In this document: one piece after another, positions 1 to 11,154 of the stretch
Position numbering within the stretch: position 1 is the stretch's first letter
Layout of the letters: every line of letters starts with the position of its first letter
Assembly (NCBI RefSeq): GCF_000835495.1
Contig: NW_015622545.1
Location: forward strand, 310,001 to 374,000
Direction: 5' to 3'
From: Cladophialophora immunda
Lineage: Eukaryota; Ascomycota; Eurotiomycetes; Chaetothyriales; Herpotrichiellaceae
DNA: 64,000 nt
Translations under genes and position numbers: made by a program
The notes under the pieces: generated by a model
Database searches by the model: none
What the model saw: the letters and a program-made list of their open reading frames with translations, nothing else
Told to the model about the DNA's origin: nothing

Positions 1-2671
1 AAATTTCACCTCGACGCCGCCCTTTTTCGCCAGGCCGCCTTGGGTCACGAACCGAACCAAAAGGCGCTCTTGTTCGGGTTTCACGGTGAATTCATTCATG
101 CGCCACACCACCGATGATGTCTTGCGCCGGAAACTCGCACCTTGGGTTGGCGCCATCATTGCCGACGTGGCTTTACCAGTCCCTTCTCCAGTGGTGTCGA
201 GGCTCACGCTAATATGCACATTCCTGAGTGTCACCGGCTCATTGCCAAAGACAGGGTTGAGACTGTACAACACAATCACACTCACTTGTCCCTCGACAAT
301 TTGCCACGCTGGGGTGATCAACACCGGGCTGTATCGAGCCAGATTGCTCTCTTCCATGTGCAGCTGGTACTTCAAGCAGATCATGGGCGTCGGTCGTCGC
401 AGCGAAGAGGCCAACACGGAATAACAGCCTGCGCGTTCCTCGGCTTGAGCTGTGGAGTCTTCAGGCGCCTTGATCTGGCTCATGAATATGGGGTTCGCGG
501 CAACCTTGTCGAGGAGTTCGAAATGCTGGATGCGGATGGTTTCGGTATCGGCATCGTTAAGACCGGTCGGGTTACACGCGAGTGCCACTTCACCGAGGAC
601 GAAGGACCTGCTGATGCCGGTCTCAGTAAACCAAGAGTGCACAGTTTCGATCACAGAAGCGTTGAGGCCTGGCTCGTGCAGATCTGGATGTGGACTCGGG
701 CCAGCGAGACTTCTGGATGAGTGCATTGAGGCCGTGTCGGAGCCCATTGCAGCATGATCGTCGTGCAAAACTCCCACTACTGGTGGTCGTTGCAGAGGGG
801 ATGCGAGGGTACCCTCGGGCGGGGCGGCGTTTTCTGGTATCGCCACAGGCGCAGGAGCACGAGTTGTGTGCGGTAGTGCCTCGGTGCTGCTTGGGATGTA
901 CATTGTGTTTCGCACATCTCTTCGTCCTCTTACACTGCCTTGGACACGATTAATGCCGGCATTTTGTGCTTGAGAACGTAGCTGGTTGGCCATGTTGTTC
1001 ATCGCCAGTTGGGCTTCGCTTTCGTCTTCTTCAATCGGCTTATCCCGGATCATGAAATTTCGAGCCGACTCATCCACTGAGCCAGAAGCCAAGGCAGCCT
1101 CTTGTTGAGCCTGGACCATGGGGTTCACCGTCTCAGCAACAGGCGGCGGTTGAAACGCAGCTTGTTGATAGGGGTTATTACTAAATTGAGCTGGTGGCGG
1201 GTTGATATTGTCCGCAAGGCCAGGCTGAGTGGGAGCAACTGATGGTTGTGATTCCAAAGGACTTTGTGGCTGCGTAGTTCCGTTTGTCAAAGGGAGAGGC
1301 AGCGGCGGCTCCGACATGTCGCGAATGGGCAGGTCATGCCGTCGATCTTGAGAGACCGAAGACGTGGGCCGATCTTGCGTCGCAGCTGGTGTAAGATCCT
1401 GTCCTGACTCTTCCAAATCCTGAAAGCTTCGCGATGAATCTCCCCTCCTGAACGGCACAAATCGCGTTCTCCTCTTCTCTTCTGTGGGAGGCACTGGTGG
1501 AACAGTGCTCTTCCTTCTGTTCATGACAGTACCCAGACGCTTGAGACCACCCAGTTTGCTCTTCTCTTTGTGCGGCGTAGGAGCATCGGGCACTATAGCA
1601 CAGTTAGAACCCGTCGAACAACAACCTGATCAAACTCACGGGGGGCCAGTCTGTCTTGGCCGGCGAAAGAATTCGAGCGTTGGTTCTGTCCCTCAGACGT
1701 GCCTCGAGGTGGCGGCGGTGTCGGTGGTGCACGGAGTGAGGAACTGGTCGGTCTCCCACCAGCTGTCGCTGAACTGAGCCTTCGCAGAGGACCGGCTCCT
1801 CCGCTGGCGGCCCGTGCTGCAAATGTCTTTATTTCGTCCGCTGTCTCGACGTTGAGCAGTGCGTTCAGACACGACTCCGCGCTGACCTTGTTCTTTTCGA
1901 TGCAGTCCACCTCGTGTGTCTGGAACTGTGTGAGGACATCTCGCAGATGGTTGACTCGTATCTCATCCAGCACTTGTAACTGTTCAAAGACATAGGGTGC
2001 TTGGGCTTCCCACTGACGCGAGGAATCTTCCACCGTGGTGCTGGCAGTGTCGGCCCGTCTTCCACCTTTTGCAGCCTTTCTTTGCGCGCTGGACAGCTCC
2101 TTTGCAATCGAGGTCAGGTTCGCCTGAGCGGTATTCAAGCCGTGCATTGCTTTGTTGCGTGTCGCCCAACTGCGCAAGGGGGTCTCGACATCGGTTTCGA
2201 TCTTAGTCGCAAGGGTTTCGTGGGAAGCCGCGAGATTCTCAGTACCAGAGACGATGCGCTGCCAGGGCATCTGGAAGATGCTGCGTCGCTTTAGCAACCG
2301 TACACAAGCGGTCGGAACAATGCATACCCAAGAGCAACAGCGCCATCTTGTTGTGGCCTTCGCGCAAGCTTCCGCAGACCAGCGACGTAGGCTTCCTCTA
2401 CCTTCCGACGTTCCTGACCCAGTGTCAATGTCGCCGTCAAAGCGTTACACGAAAATGACCAACCTGAAGCCAATCGGCAATGTCATTGTTGATCTTGGTA
2501 ATGAGTGTGACGCGGTCATTGAGGATATTTACGGCTTGCTCCGGTTGCAACGAGGCCTGGCGCAAACAAGACGGTAAGTTTCTCTCTACAGTCGGAGGCT
2601 CACGGGTCTTGAAGGGCTGGTCTTACCAGAAGATTTAGATATTCAGTCCGCTGGAAATCCGTAGTGGACAT
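1..2671 (-). CDS. SYP1: Syp1-type F-BAR/muniscin endocytic adaptor (3' end outside window)
   Basis: Syp1 marks early sites of clathrin endocytosis and binds septins; its F-BAR domain bends membrane and its C-terminal mu-homology domain binds cargo. The start ATG is at 2671-2669. Exon 1 (2627-2671) encodes 15 residues ending TEYLNLL. Exon 2 (2464-2556) carries LQPEQAVNILNDR and ITKINNDIADWLQ, a strongly Syp1-like F-BAR start. Exon 3 (2328-2413) reads ERRKVEEAYVAGLRKLA, and exon 4 continues from 2280 as GIFQMPWQRIV. All these joins use GT-AG introns and keep frame. A Pro/Ser-rich linker lies around 1300-1800, with at least one further intron near 1590. The mu-homology domain fills about 900 to 1; VWRMNEFTVKP and RFVTQGGLAKKGGVEVKF are read at the window edge, so the stop codon is outside. 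The upstream region is shared with the divergent kinase gene. Exons below 1600 were not fully resolved. Confidence 0.9.
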
Positions 2672-3256
2672 TGTGTATAGATGGTCCAAGCATTAAACAC
2701 GCTCTATTCAAGTGAACAAACCCAGATGTATCCAAAGACAAAGTGGCATGGCAGATACAAGAAATCGGATGAGGTGTGGAGTCGGCAGTGTCGAGGAAGC
2801 AGAGGAGAAGGAAATGGTCTGGAAGCTCTTCGGTATTTGGCGGGTCGCGATTACATACCCAGGTACGTACTCGGTGTACTGCAGCGACCAGTCATAAGCG
2901 CTGAGGCTTCAGTGTCGACAACTCACCCTTCCACTCTCCACATTTCGCTTCGGAGAATTCTCAACGGCTGTCAGCTTCTCACACGATCCTCCGTCTCGCC
3001 CCTGCTCAAGATATGCGGAATAGGTGTCTGCAACCGGTTACGGAGTACAGCTGCGATTGACCGCTGCATGACCGATGCGACCCTGCTCGCTAAGTAGGTG
3101 GACTTACTGAAAGATGAACTGTCACACCATCGAGAGGGTATTATTCTGGGCCTAGCATTCAGTCCTATGCCACCGAATCCTACAAAATCCCCAGGGGATA
3201 CAAGCACAGGCCAACAAGGACAGTGCACGACTTCTCTCTAGAGCCCACAGATCAAC
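2672..3256. other. Divergent intergenic region SYP1 / kinase
   Basis: These 585 bp separate two genes transcribed away from each other and should hold both promoters. I see no convincing gene. A copy of the 9-mer TACGGAGTA lies at 3039-3047. Confidence 0.6.
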
Positions 3257-4522
3257 ATGCCAGTGGACATCAGCTTCACCGAGAGGCTGGGCAACATCGT
3301 CTCTCTGTAAGCATAGCAGCCAGCTCCTTGTTCCATCTAATCTGAAGCAGGACGAATGCTTTCATTTCAGTGGGCAATGACGGCGATGCTGCTCGCAACA
3401 AGGCGAGAGATCTCGAGGGGGAAATCCTGCAGTCGGCTTCTTCTCCGGTATTCGATACCTCCAAATATCTCATCGATCCACCGCTAACTACCACAGGAAG
3501 AGTACCAAAGACAGCTTCAAGTAGCCCTACAAGCCTCACATACGCAAAATGTTCCGCCTTCGGACGTGTGTGAGCCTCTAGAAGAGCCCGAGATATTGAA
3601 CCATGAAGGACCCAGCTTTGGAGCTTACGAATTCGCAACTTACCATACCGATGGGCAAACGTCGACCATCTTTAAAGCGCAAGCGAAGGACGCAACGTCC
3701 ACCGTTCGAATAGTGGCCCTGAAAGTTACTCATCCAGCAATGATGGCTCCGCCCCACAACTCGGAACGAGAAGCTCGGTTGCTTGTCAAGGCGCGTCATG
3801 AGCATGTGGTGCCTCTCCTAGACATCATCCACGAATCAGGAGGAAAGTTCATCCTTGTCTTCCCTTTCCTTAGGCAAGATCTGGAGAATCTGCTGAGGTC
3901 AGGCAGGTTGGACAAGAAGCAGGCAAGCATGGTGTTCGACGGACTCTTCAGCGCCTTGGAACATATTCACGCACTGCGCATGATCCATAGAGACGTCAAG
4001 CCGTCCAATATCCTGCTAAGGTCGATGACGGGGCCAGTCTACCTGATTGATTTCGGTATCGCATGGTCTCCGGATGACAAGGACTCGGAGCCGGCGGATT
4101 CCAAGATCACTGATGTTGGGACGACCTGCTATCGTCCACCAGAGATCCTTTTCGGAGATCACGCGTACGACACGTCGTTGGACATGTGGGCAGCGGGCTG
4201 TGTCGTCGCAGAAATCGTGAAGGAGGGCCACTATCCACTGTTCGACGCCGGACCCTTGGGAAGCGAGCTGAGTCTGATCCGGTCCATATTCACGACACTG
4301 GGAACGCCCGGTGCCGACAATTGGCCCTCTGCAAGAGCTTGTCGTGACTGGGGCAAGATGCGCTTTCAGGACTACCCGGCAAAACCGTGGAATGACATTC
4401 TCTCTGGGGCTCCAGTGTCCGCCATTGATTTTGTCTCCAGGACTGTGTGCTACGAAAAGACCAGGAGGTTGACCGCGCAAGATGCCCTGCGTCACGAGCT
4501 GAAATCCGTCATTGGGAGGTGA
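3257..4522 (+). CDS. Csk1-like serine/threonine protein kinase (CDK-type)
   Basis: Predicted 390-residue protein kinase from exons 3257-3306, 3351-3447 and 3497-4522; both introns (44 and 49 nt) are GT-AG and splice in frame. The conserved core is present: VALK (ATP-binding Lys), a helix-C Glu in NSEREAR, HRDVKPSN (catalytic loop), DFG in LIDFGIAW, an activation segment with TDVGTTCYRPPE, and LDMWAAGCVVAE. The T-loop and C-lobe resemble fission yeast Csk1, which activates Cdk1 and the CDK-activating kinase, so that role is inferred by family. The glycine loop is atypical: TDGQTSTIFKA has only one Gly where GxGxxG is usual. An N-terminal stretch of about 80 residues (E/Q-rich) precedes the kinase domain. 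The start is the first ATG that joins in frame to the kinase exon. The product is probably nuclear or cytoplasmic; no targeting signal is visible. Confidence 0.82.
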
Positions 4523-5858
4523 TGATGACGTCGTTAGAGACCGCAGCTTGTTGTGAGAGATCTTGAGCAAATACGAGGAGGCCTCTTTGCTCTCAAGTCT
4601 TCCCTGGAACGGCCAAGTTGTGGTCGGTCCTCATGGCAGGCGCTTATGAGGGTATTTTACTCGATGCACTGCGCCAACGGCGAGAATGATCGACAGGCGA
4701 TCGATAACAGGACGGAGATCGAAAACAAAGGCCTACCGAATCACAAATCAACATTGACCATCTGACAAAGATCGAATTACAAAGTGAGAGGGATCTTGTT
4801 CGGTGGGTGGGACAAGAGCGGAGCACTTTTTCATGTGGAAATATTGGATGCTGAAGCGTTTATCTGGTTGTTCCTTGTCGGCAAATCTCGCGCGCTGGAG
4901 CTTCTTTGATATTTCTCGTGGCTATTGTCCATAGATCCAAGACCCGTCCTCCACCACGCATCCGAGCAGTCCGTGCCGATGAACTCTCCCACATAGCTGC
5001 CAGTCGTCGAAATCGCCAAATTGATAGACAAAGGTTGCGAAAAGCACATGCTGCAACCTAGACTGTCACCGATCCCGGACTGGCACAATCATGTGCGACA
5101 TGGCGCCGTGGTGGCTGTGGTCTACGGAGTAACCTTGATTGAGAAAAGGAGCAATCTCGCTCATCTCCCACTAGAGCTGCAGGTACAGGGCCGCCTAAAC
5201 TGGATTGGGGCCTGGGGCGTAGGGAGGCGTTATGGTGGCTTGGGCTAATGAGGTCTAAATCCAGGCACACCAATCATGTGTTTTAGGGGTCCCTGCTGGC
5301 CTGCGTTTAATCATTCCGCTCCATCCCTCTCCCATGCCATGCCCAGTCGCAACTGCGCCCACGCATGAAACAGCTTCAGTCAAACCACTTTCCCTTGTGT
5401 CCTTCTTATCTCACCACGGCGTCACTGCCACTCTGCCGCTCCTACGCTCTCTAGCTTCGGTTCTCTCTCTCTCTCTCTCTTCTTCTACCTCGCGCATCTT
5501 CTGCTTGAAGGTCGTTGACGCCGCCGAGTCCATTGTTGACATCCGTTCGATTCTTTCCTTCTCCCTTCCATCCTATTATTCTCTGAGTGTGAATTGTCGC
5601 CCCTCTTTTATCGACAATTCATCACTGGCCGCTCCTTTACCCTTCCTCACCAAATCATTCCCTCCTCGAACGATTCCAGCCGCGCTGTGACACACTCCTT
5701 TGTACATTGTCGTCCTCGAAACCCACATCTCGAACCACCAGCGCAGCTCTGCTTGATACCCTTGAACTTGCCCGGCGACGATCAAGAATCCGCCGCATCA
5801 GGGTTGTCAGAACTACTGTCATCAAAGCCGAGTGCTGTAGACAGTGGACTTAGGAGAG
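4523..5858. other. Intergenic region with pyrimidine-rich 5' leader
   Basis: No supportable gene is seen. The 3' end of the kinase gene comes first. From about 5300 the sequence becomes C/T-rich, with a CT microsatellite near 5462-5480, typical of the promoter and leader of the SH3-protein gene. A TACGGAGTA copy lies at 5123-5131. The open frames here have no recognisable protein signal. Confidence 0.5.
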
Positions 5859-7815
5859 ATGAAAATGAACTTTCACGACAGGGTGGTGGAGCTGGCCAGG
5901 CGTCAAGATTCCATCACCGATGGGGGCACTGTGTATTCCGTCGTTTATGTCACAGCAGAGCCAACCTTTACCGGTGTCATCGGAGGCTATACCACTCTCA
6001 CTGGTGACGATTCTTCTGCCGCCCAGACAACTGCGCAGGAATCCAGTCCCAGTGCCGCCTCCACGGCTTCTGCTGGTGCCTCTTCTCCCACAACCGGACC
6101 GTCCAGTGCTTCAAGTGTTGCACCGACCACAGCGACTCCCCTGGTTGCGCCGACAACCCGAGACAATGCCTCTGGAACCACTTTCTCCTCAGTGTCAAAC
6201 ACTGACAGCGGCGCAGTAGCGGCGGCCACCGGCACCCCCGATTCTTCGCCAACTTCGAATTCTGGCATGTCAACAGGTGCAAAAGCAGGTATCGCCATTG
6301 CGGTCATCGCCATTGTTGGCCTTATTGCTGTCTTTTTGCTGTGGCTGCTCGGGAAGAAGAGGCGTGAGCGTGAAGCACAAGCTATCGGAGACAATGAGAA
6401 ACACAATCCTGCCCCCGGAATCAGCAGCACTGAGATGGCAACTAGAAGTCCGCCAATCAGTTCAACTGCCCCAAGAATAAGTCTACGGCCTGTTTCTCGA
6501 ATGTTGCCCGAGTTCATGGGGGCGTCTTCTAAGAGCAGACTCAGCGCCGGCAACCTACTCACCACCATCGGAGAATCAGGTTCTGCCCCTGCTGCTGGCC
6601 CTGCTCGAAATTTGAGTCCCTCGCCGCAACCGCGCGGCCCCAGCCCAACTCGTCCTCGTGGTCCAAGTCCAACTCGTCCATCCCAGGATGACAATCCGAA
6701 CAACCCTTTTGCTGATCCCAAGAATCCGTTCGCAGACCCCGAGAAACCCACAGAAGGCCCTGGCCCGCTTAGTGCCACAGCACCCATTATGAAAGCGGCT
6801 CCTGTTGCTCCTATCATTGCTGTCACGGGTGGTGCTGCTGCTGCTGCTGCTACATCTGCCGCCGCGCCCGCTCCAGTCGCCGAGACCAAGGCAACCCCTG
6901 CGCCGCGCGAAGGTCAATCTGCTGCTTCTGCTCCCGAACCGGTTCCAGCTTCCATCGCATCTTCGGTATCAGCTCCAGCTCCCTCGGCGGCACCAGCCAC
7001 AGAATCAGTGTCTCTCCCGGCCTCTGCAACCGCTCCGGCTCCTGCCCCGCCTCCTGGCCCTGTTCCCGTTCCCCTTGCGCGGCCTACGTCAAAGCAGAGT
7101 TCCTCTGTAGCTTCTTCGGCGCCTGCTTCTCCAGCTCTATCCTCCGCCACCGGTTCTGGATCCGAATCGCCTCAAGGCAATGTCTACCGAGTTCTTATGG
7201 ATTTCACACCCTCTATGGATGACGAACTTGAGTTGAAGAACGGCCAACTGGTTCGTTTACTGCACGAGTACGATGATGGATGGGTAAGTGACAATATTTG
7301 TGTTGTATTCGACAAGTTCATTAATGTATTCCTAGGCGCTCTGCATCCGACTTGATCGATCTCAGCAAGGTGTGGTCCCCCGAACATGCCTTGCCGCCAA
7401 ACCGTCCAAGCCTAAGCCATCTCATCTTAACCAATACGCTCGACCGCCACCACCTGGAGGACCGGGCTCTCGCCCTATGTCTCCTGCTGGTGGTCCCCGA
7501 ACCGGCGGCGGCCCTCAGCGCCCAATGAGTCCCGCTGGGAGACCAATGAGCCCCAACGGAAGAATGAGCCCGGCTGGAATGCGGCGACCGATGAGCCCAG
7601 GCTTCAATCAAGGGCCGAGGTCGATGTCTCCAGGCCCGAGGATGGGACCACCAGGTCGAAGCATGTCGCCTGGACCATACGGTGTTCGTGGAGGTCCACC
7701 ACCAATGGCCGCAGCAAATCGACCAAGAAGCAACTCTGCCAGCAATGTCAGGGAGAAGCGCAACTCTCCTGCTGGCCCGTCGAAGCTTGGACCTGGCTCA
7801 GGCATGGCTTTCTAA
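5859..7815 (+). CDS. Fus1-like single-pass membrane protein with SH3 domain
   Basis: Predicted 634 residues from exons 5859-7283 and 7336-7815 (intron 52 nt, GT-AG, phase 0). The order is: a short N-terminal segment without a classical signal peptide; a Ser/Thr-rich, probably O-glycosylated ectodomain (about residues 50-145); one transmembrane helix around residues 146-170 (AGIAIAVIAIVGLIAVFLLWLL) followed by KKRRER, giving a cytoplasmic C-terminus; a long Pro/Ala/Ser-rich cytoplasmic part with the repeat RGPSPTRP; an SH3 domain (YRVLMDFTP, DELELKNGQ, GWALCIRL, GVVPRTCL) interrupted by the intron; and a tail with repeated MSP motifs. This layout matches yeast Fus1, which acts in cell fusion and polarity, but sequence identity outside SH3 cannot be judged. 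ATG 5859 is the first in-frame start after a stop-free leader; the ATG at 5865 is equally possible. Confidence 0.82.
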
Positions 7816-8519
7816 AATCACAATCTTCCAAATCTCTTTCAGGTTCACAGCTTCTTTAATGAGGTGACCATTGCAGATCCGCTTTGCCATGGCTTTAAAC
7901 ATGTACTTTTACGATGGAGCATGGTATCGTCGATAGCTATGGCCTTTGCGTGTCCGGACTTGATCTTTTTGTGCATTTGACCTTTCCAACTCGATGTCTT
8001 TGTTCATTTCTGGAACAAATTGTCGAAGACTTCCTACTAGCAAAGAGGTCTTACTGCTATTTAGCGGATAGTGGTTTAGGGGACAGGAGAACAGGCGTCC
8101 AGGCGAGCAAGACAAGACACGTCTTATGCCAGGAGAGATAGATAATACCCACATGAATGAACATTCCTTACGTCTGAGAATGTGTTGGGTGGTGCAGAGG
8201 AAGCCACTGCTATACAACGCTTTTGTGCCCTTTGAATGTTTCAGACGTTTTCATGACCTCCAAGTCAAAGAAGTGGCATAGTCTGACAGAGAAGACGCCA
8301 TCTCAATGCCCTTTGGATTGATGGTTACTGTACGAGGTCCCTCAGAGCATCTTCAAACCTGCTCGCTCCCGTGAAAGAAATGTCGCTGCTTTAACGTAGA
8401 TTCCAAAGTTTAACCGATTGGCCCACTACCAGATACTTTCGTATAAATGCTCACAGTCCTCATCAAACCACCACTTTCTTAACCACAACAACAACGTGGT
8501 ATTTGAGGTCCAAGTTTTG
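7816..8519. other. Intergenic region
   Basis: No supportable gene. The region holds the 3' end of the SH3-protein gene and the promoter of the next gene; nothing notable was seen. Confidence 0.5.
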
Positions 8520-9716
8520 ATGATGGCTGCGCAGGAGTCACAAGGCTCACACCGTGATCGTTCTCTGGCCTCTGCGCTCCAACAGAGTCAGGCCGAGAGA
8601 ATCGCTGCGGACCGCTCTGACCTGAACAGCAGTTCCATATCACCCCTCCCCCCTTCGGACTCAGAGTCACTCCTTGTACATGGCCAACAATCCATCACAA
8701 CCGCAGGCGCCGCGCCATCTTCATTGGACTCACTCCCTGCACCTCCCGAAGAGCACTACAAGACTGAACTGCGACAAGTCCTGCTTTGGCTCCGAACCCA
8801 AAAGTCCCGCCTGGACGTGCCCGACCGTATCGAATTCCACCTCCCTATCGAGCAGTTCCAAAAGTTTCAGGATTTGGTGCAGTCTGGTGAATTCGCTGAC
8901 GGAAAGCTGAAGTACGTGTCTTTGTATCCTCGGTGCTGAATGTCCTGGGCCCGACAAATCACTGACTTCGAGACCACAGATACGACTATTCCAGCGACCA
9001 CGAAACGCTGACGCTCAGAATGGCTGGTGACAGACACGAACACGTTGTTTCCTATCTCTTTGGGCGTCTCATTCTTTTCATCGATCAGGCAAAACGACAC
9101 CCGGAACCATCTATTGCCGAATTTGCCTCGAATCTCAGTGCCACCGGCTCTGCTCGTGTCCTCTATCGGTCCAGGTACGATAGGCGCGAGACCCAGCGTC
9201 GTCCTGACTTGACCATCACCAACCCGGAGAACCCCAATTACCCAATTCTGGTTGGCGAAGTTGCGGTCTCGCAGACTACACAAGCTCTAGAAAACCTTGC
9301 ACGAGAATATGTCGAGTTGAGCGATGGTCAGATCCGAACTGTCATTTGCATCGACCTCGACTATCCGATGGCGAACGGAGTGGTACGCGTCTCGGTTTGG
9401 AGAGCCAAATTTGGTGAGGACGGGAAGTTCGAAAGCGTCGCCTGCGACGACAGCGTGGTCAGTTGGCATGATCTCTCGTCTGTTGTATTCTATTACTGAC
9501 CGTATCAATCAGGAAATCCGAAACCAGGACGGTATCAAGAACCCCCACGCCCGAGTCGGATTATCTCTGTCGCTTGGGGACTTTGCTCTTCGTGGAGAAG
9601 TGACCAACTACACGGGTCTTCAATCTGTGGTCATGACTGTGTCAATGGATGAACTGCATAAGGAGGTGGAGAGGGCTGAGGAGTACGAAAGAGCCCGAAA
9701 GCCCTTGCAGGGTTGA
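8520..9716 (+). CDS. Orphan fungal protein with restriction-endonuclease-like (PD-(D/E)XK/Uma2-like) core
   Basis: Predicted 357 residues from exons 8520-8911, 8980-9457 and 9513-9716; both introns are GT-AG and splice in frame. The N-terminal 75 residues are Ser/Gln-rich and probably disordered. A globular part follows. Its most telling segment is RRPDLTI, then about ten residues, then PILVGEVAVSQ and an amphipathic helix (ALENLAREYVEL), then a strand (RTVICIDLDY). A PD pair followed by a strand with E and a helix starting with Q is the pattern of PD-(D/E)XK nuclease-fold proteins such as the Uma2/DUF820 group. The usual Lys of E-x-K is not present (EVA), so catalytic activity is uncertain. 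I do not recognise a named family. Start ATG 8520 is followed at once by a second in-frame ATG. No targeting signal was seen. Confidence 0.68.
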
Positions 9717-10250
9717 TGGAAGGACGAACCAGGTTTTTGCTCCAGCTGTGACCGCGCAGCCACGAGGAACAATTCCATGACCGAGTATCACTGATATCAC
9801 AGGAGTGCCAGATGGGCACTTTCACGGCCTTTATGCATCATAGCAACCCTCACCCAGTACCTTCAATATTGCGCCGGCCTACCTAACCTTTATCAAGGAA
9901 GGACAGTATGCGATTGATCCTCGTCTATGGGGCGCAAGGATAGGGGGCGGAAAATATAGCGAGCTGCAAAGATAGGGGACTCTGTCGGCTCTGAATAATA
10001 GTAATTTGTTCAACACAACTCGACTCGCATATTGTCATGTCCCACACACACCCGCATATGCGTGTCCGGGTTTGGTCAGCCGTCGAGGCTTTCCATATGG
10101 CTTTCGTCCGGGTCCCGACGAGTGTGTTGAGAACGATCCACGCGAGAAGCCTAGCTCAGAAAGTCGAGGGAGATCATCCTTATTTGTCAGTGATGTTGAC
10201 GGATGCCCGGCAAAGACGTCGACTTCGGTAGATTTCGGTAATCTACAAGA
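9717..10250. other. Intergenic region
   Basis: This stretch of 534 bp has no supportable gene; it leads into the inverted repeat at 10251. Confidence 0.5.
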
Positions 10251-10377
10251 GCAGTGAGGAGCAAGAATCCAAAAAAAAAAAACCAGCCAGTGTGCCTAGC
10301 CTAGCTGTTTTTCGCTGTTGTTCTGTCGTTGCGCGCTCGGCACACTGCTGGTTGTTTGGATTTTTGCTCCTCACTGC
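10251..10377. repeat. Long imperfect inverted repeat (hairpin)
   Basis: The left arm (10251-10296) begins GCAGTGAGGAGCAAGAATCC, then an A-run, then ACCAGCCAGTGTGCC. The right arm (10339-10377) is its reverse complement with a few changes: GGCACACTGCTGGTTGTTTG then GATTTTTGCTCCTCACTGC. The arms are about 39 to 46 nt, differing mainly by the length of the A-run, and the loop is about 42 nt. As RNA or single-stranded DNA it would form one long stem. It lies 43 bp from the tRNA-Leu gene. It could be a small MITE-like element or a hairpin-forming transcript; I see no clear target-site duplication. Confidence 0.8.
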
Positions 10378-10400
10378 AAGGAAAAAAAAAGTGACAAGGG

Positions 10401-10408
10401 AAAAAAAA
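10401..10408 (-). terminator. Pol III T-run terminator of tRNA-Leu
   Basis: On the minus strand the mature tRNA 3' end is followed after 11 nt by eight consecutive T residues, and by a second T-run at 10382-10390. Runs of four or more T terminate RNA polymerase III. Confidence 0.75.
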
Positions 10409-10419
10409 CTTCCTGCAGT

Positions 10420-10546
10420 TGAGAGGAGTGGGACTCGAACCCACGCGGGTTTCCCCATGAGAAAACAAGCCCCTGTTGTCCAGAAGCCAAGGAACTTTCG
10501 AGAAATTCACTTGAGTCACACGCCATAACCGCTCGGCCATCCTCCC
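10420..10546 (-). tRNA. tRNA-Leu: tRNA-Leu(CAA) with intron
   Basis: The acceptor stem is GGGAGGA (10546-10540) pairing with TCCTCTC (10427-10421), with discriminator A at 10420. The D-arm reads GCCGAGCGGTTATGGC. The anticodon loop is CTCAAG with anticodon CAA at 10513-10511. The T-arm is GTGGG-TTCGAGT-CCCAC and includes the B box. The sequence between anticodon and variable arm is too long, so I infer an intron of about 48 nt (10462-10509) after position 37, the usual place; tRNA-Leu(CAA) carries an intron in many fungi. The 3' anticodon stem TCATG pairs with TGTGA using two G-U pairs. A GGGAAACCC variable arm fits class II tRNA. The exact intron ends are an inference. Confidence 0.78.
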
Positions 10547-11154
10547 ACAAGGATTTTCAGGGTTTTCTGGAGGATGTAAAATATATAGAACTTTTATTTT
10601 TGCCGAGCTGTTTGGCGCAAGTTCCCGCGAGTGACCCTATTCGGAGCCCCCGAGGACGTGTTCGCGGGGGGTCCTCGTAGTCGTTCTAGCCTATTCTATT
10701 GCGTCAACCGCCTTGTTTATTCTTTATGTGGTCCAGTGATAAGACCCAACAGTAGGGTGACATGACTACCACATATCAAGTCGGGCTAGTGATGACATCT
10801 GCCTTGCCGCGCTACCATTTCAGCTCGATCAAATGCTCCCAAAGCGATACAGGCCGCCCCTTGCGCCGAGAAACCTTGGTCTGATCAAACCTCGGGCCTA
10901 GTCTGGATGGTTATCAGGAAAATCCTCCCATGATGATGGTTTAGTCGGTAGGTGGGCATCAGCTGAAACGGTACGGCGTTACTTATTCCAGCTCCAAGAT
11001 ACGAGTCTCTATTATTATCAGACAGAGTAACATCGAGATGGGGCCCTGTTGTGCGAACCAGAAACACACTAAGAACTACATATTGACAGTTGAAGACTCC
11101 CCCCGGTCTAGGTCTTGACTGCTCGAACGGCGGCTTCGAATACCCGTATCCAGC
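10547..11154. other. Intergenic region upstream of SDR gene
   Basis: The 608 bp here hold no supportable gene. A short inverted repeat (CGAGGAC and GTCCTCG) lies near 10652-10680. The rest should include the SDR promoter. Confidence 0.5.

Noticed and set aside
5987..6889. 300-codon minus-strand frame
   Set aside because: Antisense shadow of the low-complexity Ala/Pro/Ser-rich part of the SH3 membrane protein.
10652..10680. Short CGAGGAC/GTCCTCG hairpin as a regulatory element
   Set aside because: Seven-base arms are common by chance in 64 kb.
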